64,000 nt of DNA from Rhynchopus sp. YZ270_cl-10 (Eukaryota > Euglenozoa > Diplonemea > Diplonemida > Diplonemidae): assembly GCA_964035575.1 (NCBI GenBank), contig OZ037852.1, positions 558,001-622,000 on the forward strand, given 5' to 3'. Below are positions 20,755-30,020 of the stretch, piece by piece (positions within the stretch are counted from its first letter, which is position 1; every line of letters begins with the position of its first letter). Below the pieces are notes generated by a model that searched no databases, had not been told where the DNA came from, and saw only the letters and a program-made list of their open reading frames with translations. A program made the position numbers and the translations under genes.

Positions 20755-20889
20755 GGAAATATTCACTTTTCCTCACACGAGTGTACCTTTCAGAAACGAG
20801 TGGCATTTTACCCCACGAGCGAAGCGAGTGGGGTAAAGTCAGCCACGAGTTTCTGAAAGGGCACGAGTGGAGGGAAAGTGAATATTTCA
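20755..20889. repeat. foldback element 2
   Basis: GAAATATTCACTTTTCCTC and its near-inverse, then CTTTCAGAAACGAGTGGC and inverse, then an ACCCCACGAGCGAAGCGAG centre. Confidence 0.7.
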
Positions 20890-20897
20890 CCAGAATA

Positions 20898-21834
20898 TAC
20901 CGTCTTTTGAAAAATTATGGACCAGAAAAATAGGTCCATAAAAAAAAAAAACAAGTAATTGCTATCGGAAAAAAAACGGGGTGTGCTGTGGAACTCCATC
21001 CTGTAGAAATAATCTACAACACGCCCAGCATTCTGCTCTTCTACTGCGGAGCTTTCCACAGCACACCCCGCTTTTTTCTTAGCAATTAGTTGTTCTTGTT
21101 GTTATTGTTATTTTCAACCACCTTCCTTCAACCCTTGTAGGGATCAGTTGCCATTTTTTTCGCGAAAACATGAAATTATACATTTCAAGAGAACAAATTA
21201 AAAAGGGTCCTTATTTGCATTTTTGGGCTCCGCCCGTGCAGTGGTGGGGTCAATCTCGAAAATTGGACAATTTTTTGACCACTTAAATTTTGAGAAATAT
21301 GAGCCCGGTTCCTTATACGTGGGGCCCATTTTCGGCTAAAATTTTCCTCAAAATCTGGTTTTGTAAAATTGACCCTTTACCCCCCCCCCACATCGATTTC
21401 AATACTATACCTTACTTCACCTACGGTTGCCCTTACAGGGGGGTGAAGGAAGGTAAGTTGAAAATCCCAAAAAGTCCATAATTGTTCTGGTCCATGTTAT
21501 TTCTGGTCCATCTGTGTTAGGCTTTTTTTTTGAACTTGTCCATTTTCAGACCCATTCCGAGCTTTCGGTACCGCACGTTGGCGGGGCATCTCGGCTTATA
21601 TGTGGCCCGGTAGACCCATTCCGAGCTTTCTCCCCACACAAGCGGTCGTCGCACGCGCTTCGCGCGCGCGACTCCCTGTCAAAATTCTGGACAAGTACAA
21701 AAAAACCCCACACATGTGTCGGACCAGAAAAATAGGTCCATAAAAAAAAAAATCCCAAAAGGTCCATAATTGTTCTGGTCCATCATTATTCTGGTCCATG
21801 TTATTTCTGGTCCATATTTTTTCAAAAGACGGTA
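20898..21834. mobile_element. about 0.94-kb TA-flanked TIR element with another element inside
   Basis: TIRs CCGTCTTTTGAAAAATTATG (from 20900) and near-inverse ending at 21832, flanked by TA. The ends carry TGGACCAGAA/TGGTCCAT inverted repeats like the 106-bp MITE at 4226. The middle (about 20957-21465) is shared with 45495-46310 and includes GGGGTGTGCTGTGGAA and its inverse. Confidence 0.6.
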
Positions 21835-22116
21835 ATAGTTTTCTCAACTGAAGGAAAAGTAGCTCTAAGCAAACCCCGTGGAAGAAGTGTGGGATGAATA
21901 TGCAGAAAAAAATGACGATTTTTTGGTGAAAATATTTGTCACAGAAAATCGAATTTTACTATTAATATTGGCTCTGCTCGACACCCAGTAAGGCTACTAT
22001 GGGCCCCATGGGACATACAGTGTGTCCCAGAATTAATGTCACCTGGCAACATTTTTTAAAAATAAGCAAAATTTGACTTGGCATTTTCAAAATAAAAAAA
22101 AAAATCACCCTTTTTA

Positions 22117-22139
22117 CTGGGGGGCAAGGGTACCTGTAA
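22117..22139 (+). repeat. hAT left target duplication and TIR
   Basis: CTGGGGGG then CAAGGGTACCTGTAA. Confidence 0.9.
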
Positions 22140-22237
22140 CTCGGGGATCGGGCCCCGGATTTTTTTTGGGAAATTTTCCCCACGTAAAAGTACATGGGGA
22201 AAGGCTATCTGTTTGTTATTAATTTAAAACCGATTTA

Positions 22238-22474
22238 CGGCCGAGGCCGAAATTTGTATTCCGACTCAGATCGTTCCGATCTTTCAAATAAAGCCGGTTT
22301 CAATTTGAAAAACGTTACCCTGAGGAGCGAGTGGGTATTTTCAAGTTTTTTACGTGTAACAACCCTCTGGTATGTGTGTCCTTTACCTTACACTGGCGTT
22401 GACCACGGTATTTGCGGATTTCCGGCCGGGCCGAAATTTGTATTCCGACTCAGATCGTTCCGATCTTTCAAATA
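22238..22474 (+). repeat. duplicated 5' subterminal motif inside the hAT element
   Basis: CCGAAATTTGTATTCCGACT and the following CAGATCGTTCCGATCTTTC occur twice, about 185 bp apart (near 22249 and 22432), upstream of the transposase. This may be a transposase-binding or promoter repeat. Confidence 0.5.
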
Positions 22475-22607
22475 AAACAGGAGCAGAAAAAAAAATCACG
22501 CAGCGAGTGACTTTTCTGAGATTTCCCCATTCCCTCTCCCTCCTTGAAAACCCTCCTCCACCACAGCCCCTTCAGGGATTCTTGCTTTTATCTTTTATCT
22601 TATTAAA

Positions 22608-25376
22608 ATGCAGTATCATGTTCTCGACTTTTTGCCAACGTACCTCTGCACCCGGAAAACAGCGTGTGAGACGCATGCGCAAAGGTACGCAACGAAGACA
22701 ACCGCGAGTGCTGATACCGGGGATGCGCAGCAGAAGCTGACATGCGGGTACGTCGCATTGATGGGGGCAAAGCTGTGGTCCGACGAGCGCAAGCGGATGG
22801 GATCGGCACCGAGCAAAGAGGAGATCCGCGAGTTCATCGCGAAGACGACAAGGGACGACTTCGGCATGACGGCGGAGAGGTGGCAAGAGGTTCACGAAGG
22901 TAGCCTGCGTGGGACATTTGTGTGCCTCACAAACCTTGAGGTTGACCACTTCGCTAAAAAAAACATACGATCCACTTCTGTTGTCACCCCGCCCCAGTTC
23001 CAGCGGGGACCAGTGATGTTGGGGACGGTGATCCTCTTCCTTCCTCCCGTGGGGTGTCAAAAGCACGGGCACTTTTGCACCTTTTTTGTTCAAGCGCCGA
23101 ATGAACGAAAACGAGTAGCACTCTCCTTCGCCAATGGCAAGCTCGTCGTTAAGGCGGCTGATGGTGGAGAGCTGCTGCGGCCGAACCCCACCACAACAGC
23201 AGACCCGAAGGCCTGCTTCAAAAAAGTAGGTGGCAAGTGGGGGTGCCAGACCTGCGCAGATGCCGTGAAGAATCGGCGGATGGAGAAGTTCGGCCAGGAG
23301 GAGAAAAATGCCTGGATAGACTTCCAGGTTACTCACTCCTCAGATGCGCTTCGACGGGCACAGAACAAGCACCTCACCTCCACGGCGCACAACAAGGCAA
23401 ACGACGCGAAGTCAGAGAAAGGAGAGGCAACGCAGCCGAAGCCCCGCAAGATCATCCGGCCCTCACAAAAAAAGGTCGATCTGTTTTCCCAACTCCACTG
23501 CACGTTTTATAGTGCAGTGCGAAAGGGGACAGAACACAGCGTGGTGGCAGCAACAGCCGGCTCCCTCCCCGGCATTACGAACAAGTACGCTGTCCCCCGT
23601 CACGTGTCAGAAATGATCACGATATGGGCAAAGCAGTGTCGGGAGAAAATCTCTGTGGAGGTAAAGCGCTGCAGTGTGCTTGCACTAATTACCGACGGCA
23701 GTTCCATCAAAGGGGTTCATAAAGACGTCAACGTGTTCTTGCTCCGCTTTCTCCTGTACTCGGCGGCGGGACAAGCATTACGTGTTGTGGAGAGATATGT
23801 AGGGCTTACAGAGAACAAAGATGTGTCCGCCAACGCTAAGTCTGTCTACAAACAGTTGCAAGACGCCATTGGTGCTGTGGGTGTTACAGAAAAGGAGGTG
23901 TCGGGGGTTATTGCTGACAGCTGCAGCACGTTGACGGGGCATAAAAACGGTCTCGTCGGGGTGATGAAGCTCAAGGAGAGGTGTCTGCAGGGGCATTTCG
24001 CTGACAGTGCGCACCTCATCCAGGTGGAGATGAAGCCCCTGATGAAGCTCTCCGGGGTGAAGGAGCTGTCGGACATGATCCGGGACCTCGACCGTAGCTA
24101 CTTTTCTTCGCCCAAGCTCTACCGCGATTTGGTGCTCGAGTCGGAGAAGAAGTTCACGAAGACCGGCAAGCAGAGGAAACTGGTGCTGAGACCTTCTGTC
24201 TCGTACAGAATCCGGTGGCTGGCCAAGCACACAACCACGTTTCTGCGGGCGAAGCGGATGCTCCCTATGTGGAGGCACCACGTGGCTGTCGGCACTGCGT
24301 GGACCAACACAAAGGCTCGCAACGACGACGGTGAGACAAAAACGAAAGGACTCAAAGCCACCCACACGAAGCTCCTCCGCCTTCTTGAAGATGAAACCCT
24401 CGCGCCGAATTTGGATTTCTACTGTGCCTTGCTAAAAATTTTGCAGAAATCAACTCTGGTGGCACAGGGATCTGGCGCCATCCTCTTGCACGTCCTCTTT
24501 ACCGTCAACGAGAGCATCGCTGAGATTGAGTTGCTGAAAAATGAAGAGAGCAGTATGGAAGCGCGCATGGAAGCTTGCGAAGTGTCCATAGCGGGGCTGA
24601 AGCGCTATGTCCAGAGGACAGGTCCAGTTGCAAAGGCGGTTGTAACGATGTTGAACATCTACCGCATATCTGCGCTCTCTGACGCAGACCTGAAGGGATA
24701 CGCAAACCAGGAACTGGGCCTGGTTTTAGAGTCCCTGGGTATGCAACGTCAACTGCCGGATGAGAGCGACGACTTCACATCTGGTCAGTGGCTTCTTGCT
24801 AAAACTATGGCCAAGCAGGACACGTCGTGGAGCCGGTGGTTCGCAGTGATAAACGGTGTACAGGGGAGAGTAAAGATCGCCTTGGAATACGGTGTTGTCT
24901 TCTCGTCGTGTTCTTCATGTAAAGCGGAGGGTATGTTCGGGAAGCTGCGCCACTCTGTGCTCAAAAGAACCCAGGTAGCAGTGACGACACTCTGCGATGA
25001 GCAGATTATCAGGGATTCTGGCCCGGCACCTGCAGACGCGGCGACATTTATCCGTGATGGCACGATTAAATTTTTGGAAAAGCCACGTCGCCTAGCTCGC
25101 AAACGGAAGGAACGTGTCGCACCAAAAGGAATATTTGATAAAGTTGAGGAGCGTATGCGTGCAGCCAAAGGTTCTCTCCCCCACTACGAAGAAGAGATGG
25201 ATGACGAGGAAGTTGAGGAAGAGTCGTCTGAAGAAACGTCGTCTGGAGAAAACGAAGAATTCGAAGAGGAGGAAGACGAAGAAGACGAAGAAGGAGAAGA
25301 AGAAGAAGAGGAGGAGGAAGAGGAAGGCGGAAGCGATGACGGCGACTGCCGACAAACCAAGCGCGTGAAGCATTAG
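22608..25376 (+). CDS. hAT-family transposase
   Basis: 922 residues, one uninterrupted frame. A zinc-finger-like module is seen at about 211-261 (WGCQTC ... HLTSTAH, C-x2-C ... H-x5-H), as in BED/TTF-type DNA-binding domains. The RNase H-like catalytic core has a first acidic motif ALITDGSS (about 361-367), a second GVIADSCSTLTGHKNG (about 433-448), an RW block YRIRWLAKH (about 535), and a third acidic plus dimerisation region KAEGMFGKLRHSVLKRTQ (about 772-790). These follow the order of ZNF862/ZBED-like hAT transposases. The C-terminal 50 residues are almost all Glu/Asp. It would cut and paste the 22125-25834 element. The exact start could be further downstream because the first 40 residues show no conserved motif. 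Confidence 0.88.
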   Translation: MQYHVLDFLPTYLCTRKTACETHAQRYATKTTASADTGDAQQKLTCGYVALMGAKLWSDERKRMGSAPSKEEIREFIAKTTRDDFGMTAERWQEVHEGSLRGTFVCLTNLEVDHFAKKNIRSTSVVTPPQFQRGPVMLGTVILFLPPVGCQKHGHFCTFFVQAPNERKRVALSFANGKLVVKAADGGELLRPNPTTTADPKACFKKVGGKWGCQTCADAVKNRRMEKFGQEEKNAWIDFQVTHSSDALRRAQNKHLTSTAHNKANDAKSEKGEATQPKPRKIIRPSQKKVDLFSQLHCTFYSAVRKGTEHSVVAATAGSLPGITNKYAVPRHVSEMITIWAKQCREKISVEVKRCSVLALITDGSSIKGVHKDVNVFLLRFLLYSAAGQALRVVERYVGLTENKDVSANAKSVYKQLQDAIGAVGVTEKEVSGVIADSCSTLTGHKNGLVGVMKLKERCLQGHFADSAHLIQVEMKPLMKLSGVKELSDMIRDLDRSYFSSPKLYRDLVLESEKKFTKTGKQRKLVLRPSVSYRIRWLAKHTTTFLRAKRMLPMWRHHVAVGTAWTNTKARNDDGETKTKGLKATHTKLLRLLEDETLAPNLDFYCALLKILQKSTLVAQGSGAILLHVLFTVNESIAEIELLKNEESSMEARMEACEVSIAGLKRYVQRTGPVAKAVVTMLNIYRISALSDADLKGYANQELGLVLESLGMQRQLPDESDDFTSGQWLLAKTMAKQDTSWSRWFAVINGVQGRVKIALEYGVVFSSCSSCKAEGMFGKLRHSVLKRTQVAVTTLCDEQIIRDSGPAPADAATFIRDGTIKFLEKPRRLARKRKERVAPKGIFDKVEERMRAAKGSLPHYEEEMDDEEVEEESSEETSSGENEEFEEEEDEEDEEGEEEEEEEEEEGGSDDGDCRQTKRVKH

Positions 25377-25819
25377 ACTTTTCATTATCAATAGATGACG
25401 TCATTTTATTTTTTCTCTCCACACGAAGACATCTAAGTGTGTAGAAACCAGACAAAAAGAGAATCGACATTTGACTTGTTAACGGCTTTTCCATTTCCTT
25501 TTCACATCATTTCACTTTGCGTGCCACATCAGGATTTCACCTTTTGGGCTGCGTTCAACGAAGGCAAGTCTTCTTTCCTATCATCAAGTTATCAAGATCA
25601 GTTGGTTGGCTAATTGTCTGTTTTTCTTCTTTTTTATTTTTATTTTCCTTATTTCTTTTTGACTGCACCTCTCCGCTTTGGCGGTAGGTAGCGAAATGCG
25701 ATACATAGGCACCCCTCTGCGCCCTCCCTGCACCCCTCTTTAAGAGCCCCCTTACAAAAACCCCCCTAAACGTAATCCGGGGATCGGGGATCGGGGATCG
25801 GGGATTTTACCCCCAATAT

Positions 25820-25842
25820 TTACAGGTACCCTTGCTGGGGGG
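25820..25842 (-). repeat. hAT right TIR and target duplication
   Basis: Inverse of CAAGGGTACCTGTAA, then CTGGGGGG. Confidence 0.9.
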
Positions 25843-26483
25843 GGCCGAATAAACGAGGTAATTCGAATAAAGCACGCATTTGAAAAATGGGTTTTTTGCT
25901 TTTTTTTGCGTCGAATAAAGCACGTACGTGTTTTATTCGACTTTTTGAACTTTTCCTGTGTTGTGACAAGGTAGTTCGTATTTTGTGAAAATTTAAGTCG
26001 CTGAAATTTTGTCCATTTTTCCGTATATCCCCCACCACAAGCCGGGATTGGCTCGGAAATGCAGCAAAATCACCTCTTGGGCGAAAAAAAAATCGAAAAA
26101 AAATTGTGATTGTAAAAACTTTCCAAAAAGTTCAAAAAGGCGAATAAAGCACGTACGGAGGCTACGTCAAATCTCAGTTAATACCAGTTAATACCAGTAA
26201 ATATCAGTTTTTTTTCCAAGCTTGGAAAAGTAGATGTCGAGAAAAAAAATTTCAAAAAAAAAAAAAAATTTTTTTTTTTTTTTCGACAACTACTTTTTCA
26301 AGCCTGTTTTATTGTCCCTTTGTCAAAATCTCTTTGTTTTTCTCTTTGTCTATTTTTCCTGCATTTTTTATTCTCTTCTTTGTACTTTCTTTTGTTTTGG
26401 TTGTTGTTAGATAAGCTCAATCGCCTATCGAGTTCTGTGAATAGCACGGAACTCCTTTTCATGTGTATCCATGGAAAACAGTA
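25843..26483. other. repeat debris; empty copy of a nested insertion site
   Basis: GAATAAAGCACG repeats in both orientations at 25845-26160. From about 26205 to 26310 lies a palindromic unit (CTTGGAAAAGTAGATGTCGA ... TCGACAACTACTTTTTCAAG) that is the uninterrupted counterpart of the locus at 33857-37749. Confidence 0.6.
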
Positions 26484-26693
26484 TCATATGTGATACCGGG
26501 GCGAGTGGGAGGGCTGGTGGTCAGCCGGGGGGGTGACGTCTCTCTCCCCCAGCGCTTGCTTCGCCGCGTTGCGGTCCGCCTGCAGCCTCCGCACAAGGCG
26601 CACCAACTTTTCTTTGTTGAGCGCCTTGAGGGAAGCAGTCGACCTCGTGGGGGAGATCTCTGCTTGCTGCGAGCCCTTCGGTGAGCTTGACAT
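26484..26693 (-). CDS. small protein with a helical Lys/Arg-rich centre
   Basis: 69 residues from the ATG at 26693: MSSSPKGSQQAEISPTRSTA, then ALNKEKLVRLVRRLQADRN (heptad-like, possible short coiled coil), then a Pro/His-rich end. Composition is protein-like and the strand agrees with the other host genes. It could be the first exon of a longer gene, since the tail after residue 55 is less convincing. No family recognised. Confidence 0.4.
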   Translation of the reverse strand: MSSSPKGSQQAEISPTRSTASLKALNKEKLVRLVRRLQADRNAAKQALGERDVTPPADHQPSHSPRYHI

Positions 26694-26964
26694 TGTTTTG
26701 GAAAAAAGGGGAAAAGTGCAAAAGAGAGACACAGAGAGAAAAACAAAATTACAAAAAATTTTGAAAAAAGGTGTCGTTTGAGAAAAACAAACAAACGGAC
26801 GCGCTGTGTGAAAAACGAGTGTTTCTCTGCGCGTGATATTTTGTGGGGAAGAATAAAACATTATGAAAAAAGCTCGTTGCGTTCCCACTATCGTTTCCGC
26901 TGCGCTCTCACTAGCGTTCCCACTCCATTCGGTTTTCTCTTACTTAGAAAAAAAAATTTTTTTT

Positions 26965-27021
26965 TTGGGCCTGACCTTGGGACCTTGTGCACCGAAAAAT
27001 GCAAAAAACGGCAAAATTTTG
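26965..27021. repeat. left flank of the LINE; uninterrupted CCTTGG site of the right-hand TIR element
   Basis: Reads GGGCCTGACCTTGGGACCTT and on to CGGCAAAATTTTG. The same sequence at 37770-37783 plus 40758-40801 is split by a 2.97-kb element, so this is the empty site for that element. Confidence 0.75.
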
Positions 27022-27032
27022 TGTGGGCCTTG

Positions 27033-30020
27033 ATGGTCTGCCACGTTGCGGTGATACTCCGTGCCCTCGTTGCCGACACCTTCTCGTGGGTGGAGCCCTG
27101 TCGCCGTCGCCGTCGCCGCCTCCGTAGGTGGATTGCCCGGAATCGTTGGAGTCAGGGTCTCCGCCTGGTGAGCCGGTGTTCCCTGTCAGGGGTTCGTCGG
27201 TGTGTTGCGTGGGGGCATTGCCCGCAGGACAACCCTCCCCTCGCAGGTTCGCGTCGCCGCAACAGAGCCTTGTTCCGCGTGCGTCGGGTGGGCAGGGGCA
27301 GGGTAGGTCGGTGTCACCACATTCGGGCGGGCCCGCGGACCTTGAGAGGTGGGAATGAAGCGGACGACCTGGTGGATGCTGAGCGGGTGAAGGTTGACGC
27401 TTTCCTGCAGTCGATCTCCGCCTCCCCAGGGGATGTAGTGCGCGTTCCGAACGCTGAGTCGGACAACTGCCTGTTCGTCTCTTTGTTCCAGGCGCAGACC
27501 CGGAACAGGCAGGCCCCCACTGCTTCCGAATGTGCTGAGCTCCGAGAGTCCCTGGCTGAGAGAGCGGAGGAGGTGCGGGGGCAGAGCGAGAAATTGTTGG
27601 GTGGGCGGGAGCAGCTGGACGCGTACGTCGCCGGGCTCAGAGGGAAGGCTTGGGGGGACCATTTCGCCATACACCTAGCGGCGAATGTCTGGCGGGAGAA
27701 CATCCTGGTGGTGCAGTGTGGGGATACCCCTGTGGTGCGCATCCGTGCTACGTCGCTGACTACTGCGCGTAAGGCGAGAACACGTGTCATAGCTAGAGTT
27801 GGGGAACATTTTGACGCGGTGTACGCCAACGAGGACATGGTCAAGCGCCTCACTGATGGGGCACCCTTCTCTCTCCTCAGCGCTGACACTATCCGGGCGA
27901 ACCCGCTGGAGGGGATTGGTGCGAACTCCCTAGCCTCCTGCTCCATTGAGGCTCCTGCGCCGGGGCTCTACTGCCCACTGCCTCACTGTTCCGGCTCCAA
28001 GGGACATCGGAGTGTGGAGATGTCTCGCTCCGGCATACGGAACCATATGCAGGCACATGCCCTGAACGGCGACATCTTCCCCGACGCTAGCCTCCGCCGC
28101 CTCAATCTACGGAAGTGTGTGCGATGCGGTACCATCGTCGCTAAGAATGCCAAAGGAGGGACATGCTTCTCGTGCCGGGAGGCGACTGCCCCATCAAAGG
28201 TTCCAGCAGTCCGAGCCAGGTCAGCGGAGGAAGTGGGGGACGATAGCCGGCTTCCATCTGCACAGGACATTGCGTTGAGTCGCGGCCGCGTCATGGAGTT
28301 CATCCCGGACTACATGCTTCGATCTGTGGCCGTGGCGACCAACACCGCCTTACTCGACATCGCGGCCGACAAGCTTGACCTCGCCGCCTGGAACCGGTTC
28401 GGGATGTTGCCCAAAACACTTCTCCGCTCGCGACGCAGTGGGGGGAATGGAAACAGGAAAAAGCGTATGAAGGCGTCGCGTATCGCAGACGTGCAGCGGT
28501 GGGAGAAGGGCGAGTTGTCCGCACTCTGGCGTGATGCGCAGGCCCAAGTGCCTGGGAAGAAGGTGGAACAGGAGGTCCCCTCCTTCGAGGATCGGGAACG
28601 GGCATGTGTCGCTGAGGCTCGGAAGGGTCGCCCCGCTGCCGCCTTCTCCCGCCTTTCATCGGAAGGACTCGCGCCGGACTCAGCGGCCACGTTGCAAGCT
28701 TTGAAGAACAAGCACCCTGCCTGCCTTAACCCTCCTGATGCCAGCGACAATGTGGTGCAGCCAGGCTACCCTGAAGACCTGACCCCTGCACAAGTGCTGT
28801 CTCTGGTGAAGAGCATGCCGCGGGGCACTGCGGCAGGCCCTTCCGGCCTTCGAGCGGACCACCTGAAGCAGATGTTGAACGAGAGCGACGTGAACATCCT
28901 GCCGGCCCTGACACATGTGGTCAACGCGATCCGGGCAGGCAACGTTCCCGAAGGAGTCACTCCTTTCCTGTCTGGGGCCAGGTTGATCGCGCTTCCAAAA
29001 GGGGTCAATGACGTCCGTCCAGTTGCTGTTGGTGAAACGCTCCGGAGGGTGGCTGCGAAGTCGTATGCAGCAGAGGTGAAGGCGCAGGCGAAGAGCATCC
29101 TGCTCCCCGGGAAACAGGTGGGTGTGGGTGTAGAAGGGGGCATCGAGGCAGCGACCGCGACAGTCTGGGACTACGCGAGTCGTCACAGGGAGCAGGACAA
29201 AGTGGTGCTTAAGATTGACTTTGCTAACGCGTTCAACACAGTCGATCGAAGGGCCATGCTGTACAAGACCCGTACCCTCCTCCCGCAGATGTCTCGCTTT
29301 GTGGAATGGTGTTACTTGCGTCCGTCGTCTCTGGTGTACGGTGAGGAGGTGGTGCAATCGCAGTCTGGTGCGCAGCAGGGTGACCCGCTTGGCCCTCTTC
29401 TCTTCTCGCTGGTCTTGAAGGATTTGGCAGAGAAGGTGCGTGACTTGCCTGGGGTGGATCTGTCGGTGTGGTTCCTGGATGACGGGACGCTGATGGGGTC
29501 TCCTGCGGCGATCGCGTCGGCCTTTCAGGTAGTGCAGGAGGAGGGCCTGAAGCTAGGCCTCAAGGTGAACAAGGCCAAATGTGAGCTCATCCCCATTGGA
29601 GGTCAATCTGACGAAGTTCTCGGGGCGGCGGGATTCCCGGTGGCGGACCTGACGGTGATCCGATCGGGGTTCAGTTTTCTCGGAGCCCCCATTGGCGACA
29701 GTGAGTTTTGCGACAGGTTCATGGAAGACCAGATGAAGACTTTCGCGACGAACCTCCGCCTGCTGGGCAAGCTGGGTGACGCTCAGGTGGCTCTGTCTCT
29801 CTTGCGACATTGTGAAGGCTTTTGTAAAACCGTGTTTTACATGCGTGCTATCCGCCATCAGGGTGACCATCTCTGGCTGGACAAGTACGACAAGGAGGTA
29901 GACAGAGTACTTGCGCAGATCTTGGTTTCTCCTGGTTCGGACCCGGACGTTCTATTGCCAGAAGCCGCAGGCTGCCCTCCCCGTACGCATGGGTGGACTG
30001 GGGATACGTCGTGCATATGA
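27033..30020 (+). CDS. LINE polyprotein, first frame: OTU-like protease, zinc fingers, reverse transcriptase
   Basis: 995 residues from the first in-frame ATG inside the element (27033). Basic N-terminus with an Arg run. OTU-like cysteine protease at about 133-265, with DNCLF (Cys146 candidate nucleophile), WGDHFAIHLAANVW, and a His at about 259 in HFDAV. C2H2 finger at about 313-346 (CPLPHC ... HMQAH); four-Cys ribbon at about 360-385 (CVRCG ... CFSC). Reverse transcriptase at about 640-900: LPKGVNDVRPV, KIDFANAFNTVDR (Asp729), SGAQQGDPLGPLLFSL, and the catalytic FLDDGT (Asp816-817). The frame leaves the RT thumb region shortly after LLPEAA and stops; the expected continuation (QAALPVRMGGLGIR) is in the next frame, so there is a one-base frame change at about 29940-29980. 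It could be a mutation, an assembly error, or less likely programmed. Confidence 0.88.
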   Translation: MVCHVAVILRALVADTFSWVEPCRRRRRRLRRWIARNRWSQGLRLVSRCSLSGVRRCVAWGHCPQDNPPLAGSRRRNRALFRVRRVGRGRVGRCHHIRAGPRTLRGGNEADDLVDAERVKVDAFLQSISASPGDVVRVPNAESDNCLFVSLFQAQTRNRQAPTASECAELRESLAERAEEVRGQSEKLLGGREQLDAYVAGLRGKAWGDHFAIHLAANVWRENILVVQCGDTPVVRIRATSLTTARKARTRVIARVGEHFDAVYANEDMVKRLTDGAPFSLLSADTIRANPLEGIGANSLASCSIEAPAPGLYCPLPHCSGSKGHRSVEMSRSGIRNHMQAHALNGDIFPDASLRRLNLRKCVRCGTIVAKNAKGGTCFSCREATAPSKVPAVRARSAEEVGDDSRLPSAQDIALSRGRVMEFIPDYMLRSVAVATNTALLDIAADKLDLAAWNRFGMLPKTLLRSRRSGGNGNRKKRMKASRIADVQRWEKGELSALWRDAQAQVPGKKVEQEVPSFEDRERACVAEARKGRPAAAFSRLSSEGLAPDSAATLQALKNKHPACLNPPDASDNVVQPGYPEDLTPAQVLSLVKSMPRGTAAGPSGLRADHLKQMLNESDVNILPALTHVVNAIRAGNVPEGVTPFLSGARLIALPKGVNDVRPVAVGETLRRVAAKSYAAEVKAQAKSILLPGKQVGVGVEGGIEAATATVWDYASRHREQDKVVLKIDFANAFNTVDRRAMLYKTRTLLPQMSRFVEWCYLRPSSLVYGEEVVQSQSGAQQGDPLGPLLFSLVLKDLAEKVRDLPGVDLSVWFLDDGTLMGSPAAIASAFQVVQEEGLKLGLKVNKAKCELIPIGGQSDEVLGAAGFPVADLTVIRSGFSFLGAPIGDSEFCDRFMEDQMKTFATNLRLLGKLGDAQVALSLLRHCEGFCKTVFYMRAIRHQGDHLWLDKYDKEVDRVLAQILVSPGSDPDVLLPEAAGCPPRTHGWTGDTSCI

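Larger units (their letters stand above)
22125..25834 (+). mobile_element. complete hAT DNA transposon, 3.7 kb
   Basis: Perfect 15-bp TIRs CAAGGGTACCTGTAA (22125-22139 and inverse 25820-25834) and an exact 8-bp target duplication CTGGGGGG (22117-22124 and 25835-25842). Subterminal GGGGATC repeats occur at both ends (three copies on the right). An uninterrupted transposase occupies 22608-25376. Intact ends, intact target duplication and intact frame suggest a recent insertion. Confidence 0.92.
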
